64,000 nucleotides of DNA, taken from Microbacteriaceae bacterium. Lineage in GTDB: Bacteria > Actinomycetota > Actinomycetes > Actinomycetales > Microbacteriaceae. The notes under the pieces are model-generated. The model searched no databases, was not told the origin of the DNA, and saw only the letters and a program-made list of their open reading frames with translations. The stretch covers positions 62,001-126,000 of the forward strand of contig JAODMT010000004.1 in the NCBI GenBank assembly GCA_025464975.1, in the 5' to 3' direction. A program made the position numbers and the translations under genes. Shown here piece by piece: positions 7,749 through 17,963 of the stretch. Numbering within the stretch: position 1 is the first letter of the stretch; each line of letters opens with the position of its first letter.

Positions 7749-8855
7749 ATGAAGAACTTGCTCGCTCCCTCAACGCTCGAATTCACGCACACCAAAAATC
7801 CCGCGGCGCTCGCCGAGATGGAGCGCGCCGAGATCCTTGCCGATCCCGGGTTCGGCAAGCATTTCACCGACCACATGGTTGACATCTGCTGGTCGGCTCG
7901 CGGCGGCTGGCACCGACCGAGGGTGCAGCCCTACGGGCCGATTGCGCTCGACCCGGCCGCGGCTGTGTTGCACTACGCCCAGGAGATCTTCGAGGGACTC
8001 AAGGCCTACCGGCACCCCGATGGCTCGATTCAGTCGTTCCGGCCGGAGGCGAATGCCCGGCGGATGCAACGATCCGCGGTGCGTCTCGCTCTGCCGGAGC
8101 TGCCGACGGAGTATTTTATCGCGTCGTTGCGCGCGCTCATCGCCGCAGATGCCGACTGGGTGCCGGATGCGCCGGAGACCAGCCTGTACATTCGGCCGTT
8201 CATGTTCGCCAAGGAGGCATTCCTCGGCGTGCGCCCGGCCGAGAAGGTCAACTACTACGTGATCGCGAGCCCGGCCGGTGCCTACTTCCCGGGAGGAGTG
8301 ACGCCGGTGTCGATCTGGCTCTCCACCGACTACTCGCGCGCCGGTCGCGGCGGCATGGGGGCGGCCAAGACCGGCGGAAACTACGCCGCGTCGCTCGTCG
8401 CCCAGGCCGAGGCCTACGACCAGGGCTGCGCGCAGGTGCTCTTCCTCGACTCAGAGGAGGGCCGGTACATCGAGGAGCTCGGCGGCATGAATGTCGTACT
8501 CGTGAAGAAGGACGGCACGCTTGTCACGCCGGAATCGAGCAGCATCCTCGAGGGCATCACGCTCGACAGCATTCTGCAGCTCGCACAGGACCGCGGCCAT
8601 GCGGTCGAACGCCGTCGGGTGAGCATTGACGAATGGAAGGACGGGGTCGCTTCCGGCGACATCACCGAAGTCTTCGCGTGCGGAACGGCCGCCGTCGTCA
8701 CGCCGATCGCGCTGCTCAAGGGGCGCGACTTCTCCGTCGGCGACGCGGACGCGCCAGCCGGCGAGCTGACCATGTCGCTACGGCAAGAGTTGACCGACAT
8801 CCAATATGGGCGTGTCGCCGATCGTCACCACTGGCTGACTCGGCTGGATGCGTAG
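7749..8855 (+). CDS. ilvE: Branched-chain amino acid aminotransferase
   Basis: PLP enzyme that transfers the amino group between glutamate and the 2-oxo acids of leucine, isoleucine and valine. 368 residues from the ATG at 7749, which has AAAGGA seven bases upstream; a GTG at 7725 is an alternative. Class IV fold-type motifs: YAQEIFEGLKAYR, FRPEANARRMQRSA, the PLP lysine in GAAKTGGNYAAS, and EELGGMNVVLV followed by LEGITLDSIL. It follows leuB directly. Confidence 0.97.
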   Translation: MKNLLAPSTLEFTHTKNPAALAEMERAEILADPGFGKHFTDHMVDICWSARGGWHRPRVQPYGPIALDPAAAVLHYAQEIFEGLKAYRHPDGSIQSFRPEANARRMQRSAVRLALPELPTEYFIASLRALIAADADWVPDAPETSLYIRPFMFAKEAFLGVRPAEKVNYYVIASPAGAYFPGGVTPVSIWLSTDYSRAGRGGMGAAKTGGNYAASLVAQAEAYDQGCAQVLFLDSEEGRYIEELGGMNVVLVKKDGTLVTPESSSILEGITLDSILQLAQDRGHAVERRRVSIDEWKDGVASGDITEVFACGTAAVVTPIALLKGRDFSVGDADAPAGELTMSLRQELTDIQYGRVADRHHWLTRLDA

Positions 8856-8864
8856 GCGGCGGGC

Positions 8865-9641
8865 GTGAAGATTGCACGGTTCTCGGTTGACGGGTCAGAC
8901 CCGCGGTACGGAATTCTGGATGACGACGAGTATGTCGTTCTCACCGGCGACCCCATGTTCAGCGGGTTTGAAACCACGGGGGAGCGAGTCCCAGCTGCCG
9001 CGGCGAAGTTGCTTGCACCGGTCATCCCGCGATCGAAAGTGATCTGCATCGGTCTGAATTTTGCCGCCCACCGGGACGAAGTCAGCGACGCCCTCCACGG
9101 CCCGGAGGCGCCGCTGGTGTTTCTTAAGCCCAACACCGCGGTCATCGGGCAGGGCGACACCATCCAGATTCCGCCGGTCGAGGGCCGCATCGTGCATGAG
9201 GGGGAACTCGTCGTGGTGATCGGCAAGATCGCCAAGCGTGTGAAGGCCGCCGACTATGCGGACGTGATCTTCGGCTACACCATTGGCAACGACATTTCGG
9301 CGCGAGACCAGATGTTCGCCGACGGGCAGTGGGCCCGCGCGAAGGGCTATGACACGTTCGCGCCGCTTGGACCGGTCATCGAGACGGAACTGGACTGGGC
9401 AAACCTCGAGATTCAGACCTTCGTCGATGGGGAGCCCCGGCGCCACGGGAACACCAGGGACATGCTGCACAAGATCCCGGAGATCATCGAATACGTCTCG
9501 GACATCTGGACCCTGCTTCCCGGTGACGTGATCATGACAGGCACCCCGGCCGGGCTCGGCGGATTCGTGGCGGGGCAGACCGTTGATATCACGATCGAAG
9601 GGATCGGAACCCTCAGCAACCCCGCGCAAAACCGCGTGTAG
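8865..9641 (+). CDS. Fumarylacetoacetate hydrolase family protein
   Basis: 258 residues from the GTG at 8865, only 9 bp after ilvE. The FAH core is clear: VICIGLNFAAHRDE, FLKPNTAV, EGELVVVIGK with metal-binding glutamates, GYTIGNDISARDQM, and the terminal MTGTPAGLG. Family members hydrolyse or decarboxylate 2-oxo acids (fumarylpyruvate, acylpyruvates, oxaloacetate). FAH-type genes sit between ilvE and gltX in many actinobacteria; the physiological substrate in this setting is uncertain. Confidence 0.92.
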   Translation: MKIARFSVDGSDPRYGILDDDEYVVLTGDPMFSGFETTGERVPAAAAKLLAPVIPRSKVICIGLNFAAHRDEVSDALHGPEAPLVFLKPNTAVIGQGDTIQIPPVEGRIVHEGELVVVIGKIAKRVKAADYADVIFGYTIGNDISARDQMFADGQWARAKGYDTFAPLGPVIETELDWANLEIQTFVDGEPRRHGNTRDMLHKIPEIIEYVSDIWTLLPGDVIMTGTPAGLGGFVAGQTVDITIEGIGTLSNPAQNRV

Positions 9642-9827
9642 AGGCAACTCTTGCGCACGGCTTCACCGCCGGCCGCGTTCCCGTCCGCTCAGGGGATGAG
9701 ATCGCACCTTCCCGGGCGGGGTTGACCGCCGAAGTTGTCCCCTCGGACGGTGCTGCCGCCGACCGTCCTGACCTCCGGGAGCCGTCCGAGCCGACGCGAG
9801 GGCGACGGCCAGTAGGATTGACCAGCC

Positions 9828-11312
9828 ATGCCAGCCAACTTCACCACCGCATCCGGAGCCGACGTTCGCGTCCGTTTCTGCCCGTCGCCCACCGGAACTC
9901 CGCACGTTGGGCTTGTCCGGACGGCCCTCTTCAACTGGGCCTACGCCCGGCATACTGGAGGCAAGCTCGTCTTTCGCATCGAGGACACCGACGTGGCCCG
10001 GGACAGCGAGGAAAGTTACCTCCAGCTTCTCGATGGGCTCGGTTGGCTTGGCATCGATTGGGACGAGGGGGTTGGCGTCGGCGGACCGCACGAGCCGTAC
10101 CGCCAGTCACAGCGAGGCGATACTTACTCTTCCGTGATCGAGAAGTTGCGCGCGAGCGGACACCTCTACGAGAGTTTCGCTACCGCGGAGGAGATCGAGG
10201 CGCGCAACGTGGCCAACGGCCGCGATCCCAAGCAGGGTTACGACAACTTCGAACGCGACCTCAGCGAGGAACAGCGCGCCGCCTACATTGCGGAGGGCCG
10301 GGCGCCCGCGCTCCGCCTGCGTGTTCCCGACACCGACCTCTCGTTCGACGACCTCGTGCGGGGCGAGATCACCTTCCCAGCCGGTTCGTTTGTGGACTTC
10401 GTCGTGGTGCGCCCGAACGGCGCGCCGCTGTACACCTTCGTCAACCCGGTCGACGACGCCCTCATGGGAATCACCCACGTGCTGCGCGGCGAGGACCTGC
10501 TCTCATCGACCCCGCGACAGATCGCGCTCTATCACGCGCTCATCGAGGTCGGTATCGCAACAGCCATTCCGCGCTTCGGCCACCTGCCCTACGTGATGGG
10601 GGAGGGCAATAAGAAGCTGTCAAAGCGTGACCCGGAGTCCAACCTATTCCACCACCGGGAGCGGGGGTTCATCCCCGAGGGACTGCTGAACTACCTGTCG
10701 CTGCTCGGCTGGTCGCTCACCCATGACCGGGATGTGTTCTCGATGGATGAGATGGTCGCCGCCTTCGACGTGGTGAACGTGAACCCCAATCCCGCCCGTT
10801 TTGACGTCAAGAAGGCCGAGTCGATCAACGGCGACCACATCCGCTTGCTCGAAGCCGACGACTTCGCCGCCCGGCTCGTGCCGTACCTCGGATCTCTCGT
10901 CGCCGATCCGCCCACGCCGATCGAGCAGGCCATCCTGCGCGAGGGGGCACCGCTCGTACAGGAGCGCATGCAGCTGCTCGGAGAGGCGCCGGCGCTCCTC
11001 GGCTTCTTCTTCACTCCGGATGACGCGATCGAATACGACGCGGACGCGCTACCGGGAGACGGCGCGGCCGAGATCCTTAACGCCGCGGTCGGCGCCCTCG
11101 CGCAGCTGAACGACTGGTCCCACGATCAGATCGAGCGCGTGTTGCGCGCCGAGCTCATCGAGGGTGCGGGACTCAAGCCCCGGCTGGCGTTCGGTCCATT
11201 GCGCACCGCCCTGTCCGGCAAACGGATCAGCCCGCCGCTGTTCGAATCGATGCAACTTCTCGGCAAGGAATCCACCATCGCCAGGCTCACGCGGTTGGCC
11301 GCCCGGCTCTGA
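9828..11312 (+). CDS. gltX: Glutamyl-tRNA synthetase
   Basis: Charges tRNA-Glu, and probably tRNA-Gln for amidation by GatCAB where no GlnRS exists. 494 residues, class I synthetase: the HIGH-like signature is [10 protein letters not shown] and the KMSKS-like loop is KKLSKRD. The C-terminal anticodon-binding part is complete. The start is the ATG at 9828. The flavoprotein gene that follows starts one base after the stop. The 186 bp upstream contains no gene and presumably the promoter. Confidence 0.97.
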   Translation: MPANFTTASGADVRVRFCPSPTGTPHVGLVRTALFNWAYARHTGGKLVFRIEDTDVARDSEESYLQLLDGLGWLGIDWDEGVGVGGPHEPYRQSQRGDTYSSVIEKLRASGHLYESFATAEEIEARNVANGRDPKQGYDNFERDLSEEQRAAYIAEGRAPALRLRVPDTDLSFDDLVRGEITFPAGSFVDFVVVRPNGAPLYTFVNPVDDALMGITHVLRGEDLLSSTPRQIALYHALIEVGIATAIPRFGHLPYVMGEGNKKLSKRDPESNLFHHRERGFIPEGLLNYLSLLGWSLTHDRDVFSMDEMVAAFDVVNVNPNPARFDVKKAESINGDHIRLLEADDFAARLVPYLGSLVADPPTPIEQAILREGAPLVQERMQLLGEAPALLGFFFTPDDAIEYDADALPGDGAAEILNAAVGALAQLNDWSHDQIERVLRAELIEGAGLKPRLAFGPLRTALSGKRISPPLFESMQLLGKESTIARLTRLAARL

Positions 11313-11313
11313 C

Positions 11314-12288
11314 ATGACCGAGCACTATGACGTCGTCATCGTCGGTGCCGGACCGGCGGGGCTCAGCGCCGCCCTCAACCTGGCCCGCGCGCGACGCCGG
11401 GTGCTCGTTCTGGACGCCAACCGGCCGCGCAACGCCGCGACCCTCGTCTCCCACGGCTTCATCACCCGCGACGGCATAGCTCCGCACGAGCTGCGCAGGC
11501 TCGCCAGGGAGGAGCTCGAACGCTACCCGGAGGCGGAGCTGCAGCGGGCGACGGTTCGGTCGGTAATCGCCGCGCCCGCCGCCGCGAGTGTGGCGCCGAG
11601 CGGACCGGATCCGGATGTCGACACAACAGCCTTCGCCGTCGAGGCGACCGGGGTGAATGGCTCGCCGAGCCGGTCCGTCACCGCCTCGAGTGTGCTCCTC
11701 GCGTCGGGGCTGAGGGAGACCCTCCCGGCCCTTCCGAGCATCCGTGCCTTCTACGGACTCGGGCTGTTCAGCTGCATCGAGTGCGACGGCTACGAACACA
11801 GCGAAAAGCCCCTCGCCCTGATCGGGGAGACAAGCGACCTGGCCGGTCGGGCGCTGCTGATCGCTCAGTGGAGCCAGAATCTCACCGTGTTCACCAACGG
11901 GGTCGGCAAGGTCACCGAGGCGCAAGAGAAGGTGCTCTCCGCCCGCGGGGTGCAGGTAGAGCGGCGCGAGATCGCGGATGTCATCGGAGAGGGTGGCGTC
12001 GTTTCGGCGGTGCTCCTCGCCGACGGGGCAACGGTGCCCGTCGACGGCGGTTTCGTGCGCCCACGCTGGGACGCCGCACTCGAGTACGCGTCGACGCTCG
12101 GTCTCGCGACCGACGGTTGGGGCCTGATCGAGACCGACTCGGATGGGCGCACCAATGTCGCCGGAGTCTACGCCGCCGGGGATTCGACAGCCCCCGGCCC
12201 GCAGCAGCTCATCGTGGCGGCCGGTTCCGGCGCCCGAGTCGCCTCGGCCGTCAACCGCGACCTCATCGGCATCCCTCGAGCTGAATAG
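11314..12288 (+). CDS. Thioredoxin-reductase-like FAD/NAD(P) oxidoreductase
   Basis: 324 residues. FAD-binding VVIVGAGPAGLSAALN opens the protein, and a redox CxxC (C154-I-E-C157, in CIECDGY) sits where thioredoxin reductase has CATCDG. The C-terminal FAD motif is GVYAAGDST. The second nucleotide-binding GxGxxG is replaced by ALIGETSDLAG, which is atypical and makes NADPH use uncertain. Such TrxR-like proteins may reduce thioredoxin-like partners or form disulfides in small molecules. It is probably translated from the gltX message, the start lying one base after the gltX stop. Confidence 0.85.
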   Translation: MTEHYDVVIVGAGPAGLSAALNLARARRRVLVLDANRPRNAATLVSHGFITRDGIAPHELRRLAREELERYPEAELQRATVRSVIAAPAAASVAPSGPDPDVDTTAFAVEATGVNGSPSRSVTASSVLLASGLRETLPALPSIRAFYGLGLFSCIECDGYEHSEKPLALIGETSDLAGRALLIAQWSQNLTVFTNGVGKVTEAQEKVLSARGVQVERREIADVIGEGGVVSAVLLADGATVPVDGGFVRPRWDAALEYASTLGLATDGWGLIETDSDGRTNVAGVYAAGDSTAPGPQQLIVAAGSGARVASAVNRDLIGIPRAE

Positions 12289-12311
12289 CGGGCACGGTGT
12301 GAGCGGGACAT

Positions 12312-13274
12312 CTAGCGGGGCCGTGACCTCAGATGTTCCTGGGTCAACGCTTCCATCTCCTCGTCGCTGAGGTCGTCGAGCGACTTCGCCTCCGACCTGT
12401 CGATCTTCGACCATCGGACGAACATGAGGATGAGGATCGGAATGTCCGCGATCTCGGCGATGAACCAGAGGAGATCCCCGGACAGATGCTGGTCGTGATA
12501 CGGCGAGGGAAACCAGGACGGCACTGATCCGGCGACGGTGCCAAGCCCATCGAGAATGTGGTTATTAAGGCGAAGGATGATTCCGGGGATCGCGTCAAGG
12601 ACCAGCTCGACGAACACGAGCAGGAACTCCACGGTGATGAAAAAACTCGAGCGCTGGGTGGTGTGCTCGATGATCGGCAACACCATGAGCAGACCGATCA
12701 ATGGAACGGCGACGGTGATGATGTTGCCGGCAACCGTGCTCCCTCGGAGGCTTCCGGCAATCGGCGTGAGGAAGAGAGAAAACGCGGCGAGGGCGAAGAC
12801 AGGCGCGAAGACCGCGTTGCCGACGAGCCGCACCGGCCAGGAACGCAACACCGCCTCGGTCACCTTCAGTGACGTGCCGCTCAGCACGATTCGCGCGAGT
12901 GCAACCGGGGAGCCGAGGCTGATGAGCCCGGGAACGGCGAAGAGCAGCAACGCGATTCGCGTCGTGAACGCCCAACGAAGCTCGGAGCTGTACACGCCGA
13001 GGAAGCCGAGGTTGACGACGGCGAAGGACCCGAGGCCGAGTAGGTAGAACGCCACGGAGCGCCAGACGGGCCACGCGATGCCTCTCCGGCGCAAATTGGC
13101 AATGCCGATTCCGTATAGGCCGCCGGCGACCACGATCGTGGCCAGCGACACCGGATCGAGCTGCCAGGTGGTCAGGAAAGCGAAGAAGGAAGGCGTGATG
13201 GCTCGATTCGTGAAGAGGGGACTGCTGAATTCTGCCACTTCGAGAGGCGCACAGGCTGTGTCGTCCTGGCGCAT
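12312..13274 (-). CDS. Cytochrome c oxidase assembly (CtaG-like) membrane protein
   Basis: 320 residues with about seven hydrophobic segments, ending in a charged tail (SLDDLSDEEMEALTQEH). The topology and segments such as WAFTTRIALLLFAVPGLISLGSP, and the HDQHLSGDLLWFIAEIADIP loop near the end, fit the Caa3_CtaG family linked to copper delivery to cytochrome oxidase in actinobacteria. The histidine/aspartate loop could be a metal site. It converges on the TrxR-like gene. The family call is from pattern memory and not certain. Confidence 0.7.
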   Translation of the reverse strand: MRQDDTACAPLEVAEFSSPLFTNRAITPSFFAFLTTWQLDPVSLATIVVAGGLYGIGIANLRRRGIAWPVWRSVAFYLLGLGSFAVVNLGFLGVYSSELRWAFTTRIALLLFAVPGLISLGSPVALARIVLSGTSLKVTEAVLRSWPVRLVGNAVFAPVFALAAFSLFLTPIAGSLRGSTVAGNIITVAVPLIGLLMVLPIIEHTTQRSSFFITVEFLLVFVELVLDAIPGIILRLNNHILDGLGTVAGSVPSWFPSPYHDQHLSGDLLWFIAEIADIPILILMFVRWSKIDRSEAKSLDDLSDEEMEALTQEHLRSRPR

Positions 13275-13335
13275 TTGGGGGACACGGCAACCGTAGGTTA
13301 GAGTGACTAGTCGGCTCGGCTACGGCTGGGCGCGG

Positions 13336-13407
13336 TGGGGTATGGTGTAATTGGCAACACGGAAGATTCTGATTCTTTTGTTCTTGGTTCGAGTCCAGGT
13401 ACCCCAG
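13336..13407 (+). tRNA. tRNA-Gln (anticodon CTG)
   Basis: A 72-base cloverleaf can be folded: acceptor TGGGGTA pairs with TACCCCA, discriminator G, D-arm GTGT/ACAC, anticodon loop TTCTGAT with anticodon CTG, T-arm CTTGG TTCGAGT CCAGG. The U1-A72 pair is typical of glutamine tRNAs. CCA is not encoded. The accessory sugar operon lies downstream, so this 3' end is a candidate integration site. Confidence 0.95.
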
Positions 13408-13974
13408 CTTTAGTGGGTCGTCACACCACCGGTTCCCCGGAACCTGTTTCGTTGATTGGTCCCGTATTTACTGGCATTTCGCCCTCCGAGCGCTTCGTGG
13501 ACTTAGCTAGCCAACACCCTGCGTGTCGACTCAACGCTTATGGCTGGAGCGGAATCAGCACCGGTTCGGGGGCATCTCCCGGTCGCAATCGCCTTAAAGC
13601 TAAAAGCTTCTCATGTCGGTATGCGCCAGTAACCTGAGTACGCTTTTGCGGATAACTTTGACGACCACCATTGTGCGGAGGAGAACACGCTCGGCTCGAC
13701 CTATTCAGCGGCGGTCGAAACAGCGGCGACCAGCGTGACTACAAAGGTGGAGCAGTGGTAATGGCTCCAACGACGAGGGACGCCCAGCGCACGTAGTTGC
13801 ACACGACGATCTGGCCCAAGCTCGCGCGGGTGAACGCGCTGCTGTCGACGTTTATCCTGTAAGCCGCCATCGCCGCGCCGGCTATTGACCTAGGAGTCGG
13901 TTAGCGGCGTCAAAGTGGGATCGGCCGCGAGTTCGCCGTCGTCGGACGGCCCTGCTCCTCAAATCCAGCGGTGG
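13408..13974. other. Gene-free stretch downstream of tRNA-Gln
   Basis: 567 bp with no convincing reading frame. The first 200 bp looks less GC-rich by eye than the surroundings. No integrase, transposase or second copy of the tRNA 3' end was found here. A minus-strand frame near 13.75-13.88 kb would give a short hydrophobic peptide but has no start signal or recognisable family. It could be the scarred edge of an inserted segment. Confidence 0.5.
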
Positions 13975-15252
13975 CTATTGGCGACCGAGGGGTCTCATGT
14001 CTGAGCCGTCGGGTCGCGTGTGGTACTGAATGCCGCGTGGCGAGAGTACCTGTTCTATCGCGGAGATCATGCCACCAATCAGGCCGGCCTCGTCGCCAAG
14101 TTCAGTGTGCATGATCGAGAGGTTGCGCGTGGCAAGCGGCTGCGCCTGCTGGTACACCACGCTCCGAATCTGGGCGAGCATGTCGTCCGTGCATGCCGCG
14201 ACCTCGCCCCCAATGACTATGCGGGCCGGGTTGCAGAAGTTGACCAGGTCGGCGATCGCGCCGCCCAACATGGCGGCGATTTCGCGAACGATGCTGACCG
14301 TCGTAGCGTCGCCACGCATCAGCCGATCGATGAGTTCGCGCGAGGTAACCTCGGCGCCGATGGCCTTTGACACGCTTGAGGCCATCGCTCCGACAGAGGC
14401 GACCGCCGAGAGACAGCCGCGATTGCCGCACGCGCAAAGCGAATTGGAGGATTCGCTAACGCGCATATGACCGATGTCCGCCGCGGCGCCGTCCGCCCCG
14501 TGCAACAAAAGGCCGCTCTCGCTGACGAACCCGGCGCCAACGCCAACTCCGACTCCGACAAGCAAGAGCGGAAGGTCTTTGTCGCCGAGAGCCCGTGCCT
14601 CGGCCAGCGCTTTCAGATTGACGTCATTGTCGACTATGGCGTCGCAGTTGAAACGGCCGGCCATGAATGTGCACGCTTCGAAGCCATCCCAGCCGGGCAT
14701 TAGGGGCGGGCGCACGACGATGCCCTTGTGGGAGTCGACGGGGCCCGGTATCCCAACGGAAATCGCGAGCGCACGATCGCGCGGAATCCCGAGCTCAACC
14801 ATCATCTCTTCGAACCCGGACGCGATCGCCTCGCTGACAACCTGCGGACCCTTGTCGACGTGCACATCGAGGGTCCTCTGCTCGAGAACTGTCTTCCCGA
14901 GATCGGTGATGGCGATTCGCGAACGGTCCACGGCCATATCGGCGACGAGAACAACGCCCCGGTGCGGGTTTATCTTGAATACCTGAGCAGGCCTGCCGCG
15001 CTGCGTGGCGGCCCCGATTCCGGCATCTTCGATCAACCCCGCGTGCAGCAAGACTTGCAGGTGGCTGTCGATGGTAGATCGCGCCAGCCCGGTGGCTGCC
15101 ACGATTTCCCTGCGGCTGACCTCGCGGCCGTTCGCGATCATGCGTGCGATGGTGCTGCGCGCCGCATGCGCGCTTGGAGCCAGGTTCTGATCCGGCACGA
15201 GGAGCTGAACTTCTGTCCAAAAGGATCCCATGCGTAGACAATACACGCGCAA
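13975..15252 (-). CDS. ROK-family transcriptional regulator
   Basis: 425 residues: an N-terminal winged helix-turn-helix (SRREIVAATGLARSTIDSHL, about residues 45-65) followed by a ROK sugar-kinase-like domain with DNDVNLKALAEA and the zinc-binding CACGNRGCLSAVAS segment. Regulators of this NagC/XylR type usually repress sugar genes and release DNA on binding the sugar or its derivative. It is divergent from the sugar ABC operon with only 53 bp between, so it very probably controls that operon. The frame opens with TTG at 15252; an ATG at 15231 is a likely alternative. Confidence 0.92.
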   Translation of the reverse strand: MRVYCLRMGSFWTEVQLLVPDQNLAPSAHAARSTIARMIANGREVSRREIVAATGLARSTIDSHLQVLLHAGLIEDAGIGAATQRGRPAQVFKINPHRGVVLVADMAVDRSRIAITDLGKTVLEQRTLDVHVDKGPQVVSEAIASGFEEMMVELGIPRDRALAISVGIPGPVDSHKGIVVRPPLMPGWDGFEACTFMAGRFNCDAIVDNDVNLKALAEARALGDKDLPLLLVGVGVGVGAGFVSESGLLLHGADGAAADIGHMRVSESSNSLCACGNRGCLSAVASVGAMASSVSKAIGAEVTSRELIDRLMRGDATTVSIVREIAAMLGGAIADLVNFCNPARIVIGGEVAACTDDMLAQIRSVVYQQAQPLATRNLSIMHTELGDEAGLIGGMISAIEQVLSPRGIQYHTRPDGSDMRPLGRQ

Positions 15253-15305
15253 TTCGAGCCGATATATGTTGAAAACAAATTAAATCGGGCCATTTCTTTT
15301 TACAT

Positions 15306-16871
15306 GTGGACATATTTATAGTGATCCGCATGAACCAACGAGGATTCGTAGACAGGCCTGCCCCCGCAGCGGAGGTGGCGAGGTCGCAGTCGTCGCCCCG
15401 CCTCGAGGTCCGCGGCCTCTCGAAGAGCTTCCTTGGCGCCAATGCCTTGGAGGATGTGAGCTTCAGCGTGGCGCCAGGCCAGGTGCTTGCGCTGATCGGC
15501 GAGAACGGCGCCGGAAAATCCACGCTTATCCGCATCCTCTCCGGAGCGCACCGCCCAGACGCGGGCGAGGTCTGGATCAACGGCTCCCGCGTCGAGATCG
15601 GGGGGCCGAAGGCCGCGGAAGATCTGGGCATCGCGACGGTCTATCAGGAGCTCAGCCTCTTCCCGGACCTGTCAGTGGCGGAAAATCTGGTATTCGGCCA
15701 GTTCCCCGGCAAAGGTGTCATCAACTGGCGCACGGCTCAGGAAGAGGCATCCCGGTTCCTTCATGGCCTTGGCTTGCACGTCGATGCAACCAGCAAGGTG
15801 CGAGACCTGAGCATCGCCGAAAAGCAGATGCTGGAGATCGCGAAGGCGCTTCACCGGCGCGCCGAGATCGTGATTTTGGATGAGCCGACTGCCGTTCTCG
15901 GCGGGGAAGACGTCGACCATCTGCTGCGGCTGGTGCGCGGCCTCAAGGAGCGAGGCGTCAGCGTCATCTTTGTGTCGCATCGGCTCGAGGAGGTCTTCGG
16001 GTTGGCCGACCGCTACGTCGTCCTCAAGGACGGGAAGCTCACCGGTCTGGGCGACATCGCGGATACAAACCACGATGATCTCGTTTCGAAGATGGTCGGG
16101 CGCAACTTCTCGCGGTCGCACCGTTCCGTGAATCGTCGCGTTGGAGACGTCGTCCTCGATGTGCGCAACCTGTCGCGGGAGGGCGTGCTTCGAAACATTT
16201 CTTTGTCAGTGCGCTCGGGAGAAGTGCTCGGTATCGCAGGCCTGCGAGGAGCGGGGCGCACCGAACTTGCGCGCGCCATCTTCGGTGTCGACCCGATAAC
16301 GAGTGGAGAAGTGAGCCTTCACGGCTCCAAGCTCGCGACCAAAGACCCGCTTCAGTCGATTCGGGCCGGCATCGGCCTGGTTCCCGAGGAACGCAAGACG
16401 CAGGGCATCTTCATCGCCCTTTCCACGGCGGCGAACATCCCGATCGTGAGCATGCTGAAGCGGGGAGCACGCTGGGTTCGGCCTGCCGCTGAGCGTCAGC
16501 TCGCGCTCGACTATGTCAAGAAGCTTCGCATCAAGGTTGCCAATGTTTCGTCGCCCGTTGCGTCGCTGTCGGGAGGGAACCAGCAGAAGGTCGTCCTCGC
16601 CAAATGGTTGAACGCCGGCGTGGACGTGCTGATTCTCGACGAACCCACCCGGGGTATCGACATCGGGGCCAAGCAGGAAATCTACGAACTCATCCACTCC
16701 CTGTGTGAACAGGGCCTCGCCATCCTCCTGATCTCTTCTGAGCTTCCCGAGGTACTGGCGCTCAGCCATCGCATCCTCGTCATGCACCACGGTGAAGTTG
16801 CCGCCGTGCTCGACGGAGATACCGCAACCGAGGAACTGGTCATGTTCCACGCCGTTGGAGGAAAGAACTAA
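15306..16871 (+). CDS. Sugar ABC transporter ATPase (RbsA/MglA type, two ABC domains)
   Basis: 521 residues with tandem ABC modules, as in ribose/xylose/galactose importers. Module 1: Walker A GENGAGKST, Walker B IVILDEPTAVLG. Module 2: LSGGNQQKVVLAKWL and Walker B VLILDEPTRGIDIG; its Walker A position reads GLRGAGRTE, degenerate as is usual for the second half of this family. Module 1's signature position reads LSIAEKQM, also normal for RbsA. The start is either GTG 15306 or ATG 15330. The permease overlaps its stop codon. First gene of the operon divergent from the ROK regulator. Confidence 0.93.
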   Translation: MDIFIVIRMNQRGFVDRPAPAAEVARSQSSPRLEVRGLSKSFLGANALEDVSFSVAPGQVLALIGENGAGKSTLIRILSGAHRPDAGEVWINGSRVEIGGPKAAEDLGIATVYQELSLFPDLSVAENLVFGQFPGKGVINWRTAQEEASRFLHGLGLHVDATSKVRDLSIAEKQMLEIAKALHRRAEIVILDEPTAVLGGEDVDHLLRLVRGLKERGVSVIFVSHRLEEVFGLADRYVVLKDGKLTGLGDIADTNHDDLVSKMVGRNFSRSHRSVNRRVGDVVLDVRNLSREGVLRNISLSVRSGEVLGIAGLRGAGRTELARAIFGVDPITSGEVSLHGSKLATKDPLQSIRAGIGLVPEERKTQGIFIALSTAANIPIVSMLKRGARWVRPAAERQLALDYVKKLRIKVANVSSPVASLSGGNQQKVVLAKWLNAGVDVLILDEPTRGIDIGAKQEIYELIHSLCEQGLAILLISSELPEVLALSHRILVMHHGEVAAVLDGDTATEELVMFHAVGGKN

Positions 16872-17932
16872 TGTCATCGCTCGCTACAACCAAGAGGCAA
16901 AGCGCCCTGGGACGACGTCTCCGGAACAACTGGATTACCATCCTCATATTCCTCGTCGTGGTCGCCGCAGTTTTACTGTTTGTCCCCGCGTTCTTTCAGC
17001 CGGCGAACCTGATCAACGTCGCGCGTCAATCCTCAATCATCGGGGTCGTCGCGATCGGGATGACCTTCGTCATCCTCACCGGCGGCATCGACCTTTCGGT
17101 CGGTTCGACCCTCGCGCTCTCCGGCGTAACAATGGCAATGCTGATCAACTCTGGCCTCGACTCGACAGTGGCGATTATCATCTCGCTCCTCACCGGAGTC
17201 GTGGCCGGCCTCATTAACGGAATCGGCGTCGCAATCCTGAAGATTCAGCCCTTCATCGTCACGCTGGCAACGATGGTGTCGATCCTGGGTATCTCCCTTC
17301 GCGTGACCAACGGTGGGCCTCAGGCCTTCGACAACTCGGGTGATATCTTCAACTTCCTGGGCAGTGGCGACGTATTTGGCCTCCCGGGCCCGTTCCTAGT
17401 CTTTCTCATCGTTGCGGCCATCGGTGTTCTGACCCTGCGCTATTTTTCCTTTGGTCGCTACCTCTACGCCATCGGCGGCAGCTCCGAGGCAGCCCGGCTT
17501 TCGGGCGTCCCGACAAAGAAGATGCTTGTCGCGGCGTACGCGATCTGCGGGCTTGCGGCAGGTCTCGCCGGAGTCATGACGGCATCCCGGCTTAGCGTTG
17601 GTGGCCCGACGGCAGGAGGCTTGGCTAATCTCGACGCTATTACCGCAGTCGTGATAGGCGGCACCAGCCTCATGGGCGGCACCGGAGGTGCGATCGGCAC
17701 AGTCTTCGGCGCCCTGCTCCTCGCTGTCCTATCGAACCTCATGAACCTCATGGGAATTGGGCCGTTCGACCAGCAGATCGTCAAAGGCGCCGTCATCATC
17801 CTTGCTGTGCTGTTTGCCATGCAGGCCACGAGGAAGAGGATCTCCGACCGTCGGGGTGCAGCGAAGGCCTTGCCTAGTTCGGCAGAGAACGCTACAGCAG
17901 ACCCGAATGCCACCCCCGGCGTTCCGCAGTAG
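16871..17932 (+). CDS. Sugar ABC transporter permease (RbsC type)
   Basis: 353 residues with about nine or ten hydrophobic segments, the BPD_transp_2 family. Typical landmarks: GMTFVILTGGIDLSVGS near residue 70, a conserved GRYLYAIGGSSEAARLSGV loop contacting the ATPase, and GGTSLMGGTGGAIGTVFGA. The ATG at 16871 overlaps the TAA of the ATPase gene (TAATG), so translation is coupled. The polar C-terminal tail is cytoplasmic. Confidence 0.93.
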   Translation: MSSLATTKRQSALGRRLRNNWITILIFLVVVAAVLLFVPAFFQPANLINVARQSSIIGVVAIGMTFVILTGGIDLSVGSTLALSGVTMAMLINSGLDSTVAIIISLLTGVVAGLINGIGVAILKIQPFIVTLATMVSILGISLRVTNGGPQAFDNSGDIFNFLGSGDVFGLPGPFLVFLIVAAIGVLTLRYFSFGRYLYAIGGSSEAARLSGVPTKKMLVAAYAICGLAAGLAGVMTASRLSVGGPTAGGLANLDAITAVVIGGTSLMGGTGGAIGTVFGALLLAVLSNLMNLMGIGPFDQQIVKGAVIILAVLFAMQATRKRISDRRGAAKALPSSAENATADPNATPGVPQ

Positions 17933-17963
17933 TGCAGCTACACCCTCACCAATCCGCTGAGAA

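Noticed and set aside
13750-13880. Minus-strand hydrophobic peptide (around 40 codons)
   Set aside because: No start signal, no family match, and the length is within chance for this composition.
13408-13974. Integration site repeat or integrase remnant next to tRNA-Gln
   Set aside because: No second copy of the tRNA 3' end and no integrase motif could be found in the window.
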